Origin: Gigantopelta aegis
Taxonomy: Eukaryota > Mollusca > Gastropoda > Neomphalida > Peltospiridae
DNA length: 64,000 nt
Direction: 5' to 3'
Assembly: GCF_016097555.1 (NCBI RefSeq)
Contig: NC_054708.1
Span: 3,669,750-3,733,749, forward strand
The notes beneath the pieces were generated by a model, which was not told where the DNA came from, did no database searches, and saw only the letters and a list, made by a program, of their open reading frames with translations. Position numbers and translations under genes: made by a program. Shown here piece after piece: positions 56,832-64,000 of the stretch (the stretch's first letter is position 1; each line of letters opens with the position of its first letter).

Positions 56832-58623
56832 CCCTTTCTTCTCCTTAACAATTATTCCTTTCTTCTCCTTAATACATATGCCTTTCTTCTTAACAAACAT
56901 TCCTTTCTTCGAGACAAATATGTCTTTCTTTTCCTATGGCTAAAACAAAATAAAATATTTGTGTTCAATTAATCTTTATTTTACTAGGAAGGAAATGTTT
57001 TATTTACTCAACATATTTTATTTATGGTTATACAAGAAAGAAAGAAATGTTTTATTTAACGACGCACTCAACACATTGTATTTACGGTTATACGGACATA
57101 TGGTTAAGGACCACACAGATATTGATTGAGAAAACCCGCTGTCGCCACACCATGGGCTACTCTTCCGATTAGCAGCAAGGGATCCTACACCATCCCACAG
57201 ACAGGATAGTACATACCGTTGTCCAGTTGTGGAGCATTGGCTGGATATATACCAGACCGACCCACATCAAGGGAACACTGAGCTACGTCCCGTCCCCACA
57301 GGGTTATTAGAGGATGCTTGAAAAAAAATCGTAATATAATAAATAAATAAATAAATAAACAAATAAATAAGTAAGTAAATAAGTAAAATAAAAACAAACT
57401 ATAAATTATTATTTTGTTTTAAAAATAATAGAAAAATATAATTTCCCCACATGAGATACGAACGACGTACCTTTCACACTAAAGTCGACTACGCTAACGA
57501 CTGAGCTACCGAGACATCAACAAAATATGTCATTTAAACCATTATATGTGCGAGCGGCGAATCGCGGAATGAAGTGACGAAATAGGTCAGTTCATAATAA
57601 TCTTGTGAATGCGCTATCAGATAGCGTAGAACGAGAATTCTATTTTACACCATTTAAATCATTTCTTATTTCACGTCTTTAAGAATGTAACTTCTAGTTC
57701 AGTATTGCCACCAACAATAAAGTAGGATACCACCGCTTCCCGGATGTAAACAGTGATAACCATTCATCATTCAGTGCGCTAAAATTAAACACACTACCTC
57801 GCGTCGGGCCGAGTCCTTAGAAGTGGTAGGTTAACGACACCACTAGAGCACCTCGATTTATGAATCATTGACTATTGGATGTGAAACATACTTTTGGACA
57901 GTTTTAGAATTTCCCCACATTAGATACGAACGACGTACCCTCAGCGCTGGACGCGAAGTCGTTCGCACTTGACTACTAAACGCATGTTAACAAAACCTGT
58001 CATTTAAACCGTTATATGTGTGAGCGGCGAAGCGCGGAATAAAGTGACGAAATAGGTTAGTTAATAATAATCTTGTGAATGCGCTATCAGATAGCGTAGA
58101 ACGACAATTCTATTTTACACCTATTTAAATCATTTCTTATTTCACGTCTTTAAGAATGTAACTTCTAGTTCCGAAGAGTATTTTATTTAGAGACTGCCAA
58201 CACAAGATACCACCGCTTCCCGGATGTAAACAGTGATAACCATTCATCATTCAGTGCGCTAAAATTAAACACACTACCTCGCGTCGGGCTGAGTCCTTAG
58301 AAGTGGTAGGTTAACGACACCACTAGAGCACCTCGATTTATGAATCATTGACTATTGGATGTGAAACATACTTTTGGACAGTTTTAGAGAGGAAACCCGC
58401 TACAGTTTCCCATTAGTAGCAAGGGATCCTACACTTCCCACAGACAGGATAGCACGGGCGTTGCTAAATACGACGGATCGGGGCCGGGCTAAATAGGTCA
58501 GGACTAGACTAAGTAGGTCAGGGGCCGGTCTAAGTAGGTCATGGGCCGGTCTAAGTAGGTCAGGGGCAGTAGGACGAGGTCACGGAAAGTAGGTCATGAT
58601 GCCCGGCAGGCCCCCCTACTACT
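56709..58623 (-). repeat. Right inverted arm of the Polinton-like element
   Basis: 1915 bp. Longer than the left arm mainly because a module of about 470 bp occurs twice (57441-57908 and 57909-58388). The inner copy is closest to the left arm; the outer is more diverged. The arm ends 27 bp upstream of the ATPase start codon, so the arm likely supplies its promoter. Confidence 0.88.
57036..57299 (-). mobile_element. SINE inside the right arm
   Basis: Inverted counterpart of the SINE at 54234-54496, with the same internal deletions. It was therefore copied with the arm and not inserted independently. Confidence 0.88.
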
Positions 58624-58654
58624 ATTAAGGAACAACCATGAAGACACAAAGATC

Positions 58655-59384
58655 TGTCCGCATCCCCCATCAGCTGATTGTGAGAATGGAGACATAGTGG
58701 TCAGGGCATCCGACACAGACATTACAGTAATATGATTGTATCATTGCCATAGATTTCAGTCAACATTGTGGCTGGACTTTGCAATATGTAAGGAGCTAGG
58801 ACCAGGTATTTGTGCTGCGTTGCCAGCTTTGCATGCCTTCAATGGATCGGACTATACGTTTTTTAGAAAGGGAAGATTATGCCTTTCAAAACACTGGAAA
58901 AACAACCTACCATAATTCTTTCAGAGTGATAGCAACAAACACTACACTTTCTAATACGAGCAGCTATTATGTACGAAGCCAAGGCTAGTGCAAACACCAG
59001 CCTGAATGAATTTAAGTAGAAGAGGTTCATGAAGACATGCGGACCAAAGGGGAATGGGAAAAAACGTTAACCAATTTGAGAGGCGTGGATGCAAGTGGAC
59101 TACCACCTTGCGAAGATAAGGTCAATATTCACATAAAGCATGCTTCGTTTGTTGCCAACATGTGGGCTACAGCAGATCACAATCATTTAGAGCAGCGTCC
59201 GACTGAAGAAAATGACTGGCAGTTAGTTGATGACCATTACAAACCTGTTTGGTTCAAAGGGGGCAACTCCCCGAAAGCCTTGTCCCACAGATAGAGGAAT
59301 TAGAGACAATGGACAAGGAAGTGAATGGTGACATGGACATTGCGTCTTCAGATGAAGATGTCAGTTCAGACGAGGATGACTAGA
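58655..59384 (+). pseudogene. Relic of a multi-copy invertebrate gene
   Basis: One reading direction gives ENGDIVVRASDTDITVI, a stop, FQSTLWLDFAICKELG, then ALPALHAFNGSDYTFFRKG, and after another shift LPPCEDKVNIHIKHASFVAN and WQLVDDHYKPVWFKGG, ending in an acidic tail (SSDEDVSSDEDD). The SDTD, LHAF.G.D and LPPC...H...A..VA..W blocks recur, in my memory, in a large family of uncharacterised proteins of corals and molluscs. Function unknown to me. Broken by at least one stop and frame changes. It starts 26 bp past the Polinton-like element's target duplication, so that element may have landed in or beside it. Confidence 0.5.
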
Positions 59385-60396
59385 ATCCTGTAACAGACAG
59401 TCTTATTCAAGCTGAAACCGTAAGTATACCTATACTAATAGATACTAGTGAACTCATAGGCATGTTCACAGTATAAGAATGTTTGTCTATAAGTATTATG
59501 CAAGTGTGACTCGTCAGCGGTTTGTCTTGTAAGTTTTAGCGGTAGACTGATATTAGTAAATTAATATCATAATATGGATGTCAAAAGTTTGCGTAGAATG
59601 TTTTCATTATACGTTATTGCATAGTTGACATATGACAAAAGTTTGGTTTCCAAACAGCATAACCAAAATAACCACTTGAGCATAAGCATATTAGTGTCCT
59701 GTTGCAATGTTTTACCACAATAGCTATACTTAGTGGATGCCCTCTTGTCGAAAGTGTGAAACATCAGACTAGGAAAACTTTAAATTTCATACTCCATGGT
59801 GCTTGTTCCAAATGCACTGAATGCGTTTGAACTAATGCCAGGTCCTCTTACGTTTTAGATTATGAATATATAGAATAACGATGAAACAAATCTACAAGTA
59901 TCAATTAGTCACCTGGAAGTATCTATTTTTGATGCTAAGTCTGCGTGTATTTCAAAGCTGACTTTCATTGTGTTATAGCTTCTCATCCATGATGCTCGTT
60001 GTATGTACTGGTGCCACATCTACATGTCACACTTGATTGTATCATAGAAATATAGACGTCATGGATAGAATAGTTAAATTTATAAGTTTCTTTGTTCTTC
60101 TATTCTATATGTTTTAAATCATTCATGTCTTAAACGTATACATGTATCGGTACTTAGTATGTTAGCAGAGAACATAATATGATTTCAAACACAATTTACC
60201 ACACAGGATATTACTTTAAATTCAGAGTGTAATGCAAAATGTTATATCTGATAGAATCTTACACACTTGACTGGTTTAATTACAAGAACAATAATATTCA
60301 ATTCGGAATTATCTTTGTTTCAGCATGACCTGCTGTCTAATTATCTCAGTTTCCTCCGTAAAAGGAATTTGGCCATAGTTGATATTTGATCCCTTC
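59385..60396. other. Intergenic DNA
   Basis: AT-rich, nothing recognised. Confidence 0.4.
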
Positions 60397-60730
60397 TTAA
60401 GTGGGTTTTGCGCCAAAAGGGTCACTTAAGAACTAGTGATCCTTCATCAGGATGGTCTAAGGAATATTTCCACAGTTTCATTAATGTACTCTTAAGATGT
60501 GTTTTAAATGTGCTAAAAATAGCGCCCCTTTCGGCCGTTTTTAAATTGGTTTTGCACCAAATTCGACACTAAAGAACTAGTGATCCTTCACCAGGATGGT
60601 CTAAAGAACATTTCCACAAAATTTCATTGATGTACTCAAAATATGATTTAAATGTGAAAGTAGCGCCCCCTTTAGGCCGTTCTTAAATGGGTTTTGCACC
60701 AAATTCGTCACTTAAGAATGGCACATGTAT
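60397..60730 (+). repeat. Repeat of about 140 bp, 2-3 copies
   Basis: AAGAACTAGTGATCCTTCAY, CAGGATGGTCTAARGAA, TTCATTRATGTACTC and AGCGCCCCYTT recur in order with TAGGCCGTT and GGGTTTTGCRCCAAA. Diverged tandem copies. Confidence 0.8.
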
Positions 60731-60808
60731 CTGTAATCAGTGCCAAAATTAAACGTTTGGCACAAGTTTGATAGATGTGCTCAAAAATGTAATTTAAACT
60801 GATTTTTT

Positions 60809-60858
60809 TTTTTGGGGGGGGGGAATGGGGGTGGGGGATTGGGGGAGGGGGGAGGGTA
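60809..60858 (+). other. T/G-rich homopolymer tract
   Basis: Long T run followed by interrupted G runs. It could form a G-quadruplex. Confidence 0.6.
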
Positions 60859-61046
60859 CTTTAAGCAGCGCCCCTACTTAATGCACCAATTGGAAAACTT
60901 AAGAATGGTCATTTGGAGGTCCCCATCTCACTAACTAAAGAATTTGGCTCTCAAACCTTTTGGACTCGAGATGTAATACAAATCTCTGTTATAATGTTTT
61001 ATGAGAGAGTTGCAAAAGTTGCAATCCAGTATTTATGCAATATTGT

Positions 61047-61356
61047 TTTTACCGGCCTTGGTGGTGTCGTGGTTAGGCTGATAGGTACTGGGTTCGGATC
61101 CCAGTCGAGGCATGGGCTTTTTAATTCAGATACCGACTCCAAACCCTGAGTGAGTGCTCCGCAAGGCTCAATGGGTAGGTGTAAACCACTTGCACCTACC
61201 AGTTATCCATAACTGGTTCAACAAAGGCCATGGTTTGTGCTATCCTGCCTGTGAGAAGCGCAAATAAAAGATCCCTTGCTGCCTGTCGTAAAAGAGTAGC
61301 CTATGTGGAAACAGCGGGTTTCCTGTAAAAAACAGTGTCAGAATGACCATATGTTC
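61047..61356 (+). mobile_element. tRNA-derived SINE, 3'-truncated
   Basis: ACCGGCCTTGGTGGTGTCGTGG (A box) and GGGTTCGGATCCCAG (B box), body CCAAACCCTGAGTGAGTGCT, ATAAAAGATCCCTTGCTGCC. The usual tail after GACCATATGTT is missing, replaced by GGGCCGCCGGAACG text, probably the end of another repeat (61357-61470). Confidence 0.85.
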
Positions 61357-61768
61357 AGGGCCGCCGGAACGATTGTGATATTGGGGCGGCGGACTAGCTG
61401 TTGAGGGCTACGAAGTGGCCCGAATTTCTTAGGGGTGTCCAGGGGCATGCTCACCCGGGAAAATTTGGAAAAACGATTTCAATGGCTTCTGGACATTATA
61501 AATAATCTTTGATTGTGATCAAATTAGTTGCTATTTTATATAAAAAGAAATGCAAATTATATAGTAAAACATTAAGTTGCGTTTAGTTACATTTTAAAAA
61601 CTTTTTTGACAGTTTATAAATGCATTCAGCCCACACCACTGGAAGGCGCTTCTTTCCATGACCCATATTTTATTGTGGGATTTAAAAAAAAAAAAATCTA
61701 ATGAGGGTGTGTCTCCGATGATATCACAGATATGCCATTTATGTTTGGTTGTTTGTTTGTTGTTGTTG

Positions 61769-61770
<2 letters not shown>

Positions 61771-61819
<49 letters not shown>
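61771..61819 (+). repeat. T and TG microsatellite
   Basis: Poly-T followed by (TG)n. Confidence 0.9.
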
Positions 61820-61820
<1 letters not shown>

Positions 61821-62123
61821 GCATTACCGGTTGAACACTCTTTTGTCGTAAACACAGCAAAATGTATTGCCTACAGATTTCATATCCAAGCTTTCCAATC
61901 TGTCCTAATATATACATGCAAAAGCATCCGGTGATTTAACCTTTTCTGCGACATACTGGTACGTAGGTATGTTTTTACTCTTCGCAAGGCCTAACACGAA
62001 CGTTCGCTGGTTGCTGGCATCACCAAAAGTATGTTGATCAGTGTCATGATTTCAGAGAAATACCAAATATAATGTTAATTCCGTAGAAAAACTATTAATT
62101 TTTACAATGAACATAACAATATT

Positions 62124-62260
62124 GAGTTTTTAGATTTGCGAGTGTTATTGTCTATTTGATGCCCGCAAATGTTTCGTTTTTAACCTCAGGCTAACGCCTT
62201 CGGTCAAAAATTACGTTTGCGGGATCAAATAGACAATAACACCCGCAAATCTAAAAACTC
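62124..62260. repeat. Hairpin MITE
   Basis: GAGTTTTTAGATTTGCGAGT and its inverse complement begin and end the segment. Arms of about 48 bp pair around a 40-base loop with AGGCTAACGCCTTCGG. Same design as 30284-30443 but a different sequence. Confidence 0.75.
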
Positions 62261-64000
62261 CATATGGTTATCTCCTAAATGACTATTCAGCATATCATGG
62301 CAGGCTTATCGGATAGGGATATTAATTATGTAGATCTATAAACAAACTTTACTTTTTTGTGCAATATTCAAAAAGAAAGACAAAGAAGAAACGAAAAAGT
62401 GGACCACAGCTTTTGCAGGAGGGTACACTTTATGTTTGGAAATGAAAGAATGAATAGTTAAGAACACCGCAGCATAAAAATACACATCGGCTATTATGTA
62501 ATTATCATCGACCGAGTACGATATTTGAGTTCCGAAATGTTCCGAATACGTTTTTGAAATAGCGGAACTAGTTTAATCATATTGCGCATGCGCACAAGTA
62601 TATACGCCATTTTAATTCAGGTGCGTGGTCTCTCTGTTTGCGTTTGTTAATTTTTTTCTTTTCTTTTTGGTAGAATTGCTGTGATGTATATATTAACCAT
62701 CGTTTTACTAAGTTAAATAGGCGGTACTGTTTTAGTGCCTATCTTGTCTTCGATTAGTACTTTTATAGGGATTACATATTACAAATAGCGTACCGGCCAG
62801 GCCCAGTGACTGGCAGTGTAACTGAGTCAGTGAGTGAGTGTTGCTGCATGTGAGATTTCAATGATCCACCAGTGACTGTCCAGTTGCTGGGACCATTCGG
62901 CCTAAGTGCCGATTATTTCCCATGAAGTTGCATTCCTATCTTATCGCATCCCCAATTATTTAAATGTTTACTTATTATTACTCTTCTCCCCACTTTATTT
63001 TTACAGAACATAACTCTTATTAACTGAATGCTGGTCAACTGGTCCCAGGGTATGCACTTTGATTTTTTTTTTCGACTGGCAAACCGGGCCACTCAAAGCA
63101 ACACTTTGACTGTTATCATATCGTACAAACAATAACACAAAAGAAGGAAACCGAACTTGTTTTAGTTTTATTACAAATTGTATTGTAATTAAATTATAAT
63201 TATTATTTTGTCACGGGACCCACACAATCAAACATCGAGAATGTTTTACCAAGACTCGGTCTTGGAATGAATAATGGCTGTATGGCGAGGAATTAAAAAA
63301 AATACTAAGCTGACCGCAATCAATACAAACAATAATCACATCCACTTGGGAAATAAACACACAACACTTGTAAGTTAAAGCCATAATCACTATTTAATTA
63401 TGAAACAGATAATAATGATGACAACAATATTTCTAAACCATACAGAGTAAATCACTATAATAACGTACTAGTTGGTAGAATAATGTGTCAGTATCATAAA
63501 ATAATCTGAGCTAGTACAGGGGACAATATTTCGAAATCTGAGGTAACCGGAAGTCTGTTCACATGGTTTTTACCTAGGTAACCAATTGTTCGGTTATGTG
63601 AATTATATTTGCGTAACCTGTGGATTACCTGATCGGTTACCTCAAAGTTACGTTGAAATTATATTTTAAATACATAATATTTAGCTCAAACATAGTTAAA
63701 ACAAACAAAAAAAAACTTTTTATAAAACAGTTTCTTTAATACTTGCGATTTGCAAAGAAGTGACTTGTAGATGTTTCTTTTGTTTTCGTACGATCGTAGC
63801 GTTGTAGATTTATTATTATTATTATTATCATTATCATCATTCACCATTTGCCATCGGGATCGCAAAAAGTAATTTTTAGTTGCCCGAATCTAAAAACCAC
63901 TGTCCTCGGGCATCGGGCCACTGTATTCTAGAACCTCTGTGCAGCTTGCGGAAGTTAATACTATTGTAAAAGGACTACATATCAGCCCAGTACCGAGACA
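62261..64000. other. Intergenic DNA with repeat traces
   Basis: About 63048-63111 matches 6019-6080. At 63538-63645 GAGGTAACCGG and CGGTTACCTC form a weak inverted pair with further GGTAACC words between them. A (TTA)n run lies at 63811-63827. No gene recognised. Confidence 0.4.

Larger units (their letters stand above)
53395..58623 (-). mobile_element. Compact Polinton-like element with one gene
   Basis: The ends read AGTAGTAGGGGGG...CCCCCCTACTACT, and a 6-bp target duplication ATTAAG flanks the element exactly (53389-53394, 58624-58629). Six-base duplications and AG-starting long inverted repeats are Polinton hallmarks. Inverted arms: 53395-54783 and 56709-58623. The only gene is a packaging-type ATPase on the minus strand. 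The polymerase, integrase, protease and capsid genes of a full Polinton are absent, so this is a reduced, non-autonomous derivative. Ends and gene look whole. The close match of the arms suggests a fairly recent insertion or continued arm homogenisation. Confidence 0.8.

Overview
The window looks like genomic DNA from a mollusc, most likely a marine gastropod. It is AT-rich and dominated by repeats. It carries tRNA-derived SINE families that I recall from gastropod genomes (heads such as GATGTAGCCCAGTGGTAAAG, tails ending in AATAAAACA), non-LTR retrotransposons with AP-endonuclease and reverse transcriptase, Gypsy-type LTR elements, TTAA-flanked transposons, and spliced animal genes with small exons and long introns. 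The species assignment is inference.

Host genes. Two are well supported. A minus-strand gene of four short exons (21549-21651, 14451-14631, 13764-13893, 5146-5262) encodes a 176-residue LRAT/PLAAT-family phospholipase/acyltransferase with an apparent His29, His41, Cys122 catalytic set and a C-terminal membrane anchor. Introns 1 and 3 are 6.9 and 8.5 kb and are filled with repeats. A plus-strand single-exon coding region (35588-36820) encodes a torsin-activating LAP1/LULL1-like inner nuclear membrane protein.

Layout. 0-5 kb: fold-back repeats and a 58/61-bp minisatellite. 5-21.7 kb: the PLAAT-like gene; intron 3 holds a 30-bp minisatellite split by a full-length but broken LINE, and intron 1 holds a Gypsy LTR fossil whose 5' LTR is itself split by a MITE. 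22-28.5 kb: an array of seven copies of a roughly 475-bp terminal-inverted-repeat MITE with three copies of an 873-bp spacer, ending in a large palindrome. 28.5-34.3 kb: fold-back elements whose arms are arrays of short degenerate phrases. 35-37 kb: the LAP1-like gene. 38-45 kb: a LINE remnant, a Kolobok-like TTAA transposon with a THAP relic, and an internally reduced Gypsy fossil. 46.2-50.2 kb: about 33 tandem copies of a 108-bp unit that looks like the amplified tRNA-like head of a SINE. 53.4-58.6 kb: a compact Polinton-like element with 6-bp target duplications, 1.4-1.9 kb inverted arms and one gene, a zinc-finger/packaging-ATPase fusion. 58.6-64 kb: a relic multi-copy gene, more SINEs and unassigned DNA.

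The two host genes show no link to each other. The most unusual items are the one-gene Polinton-like element, the satellite grown from a SINE head, and the phrase-array fold-back family.
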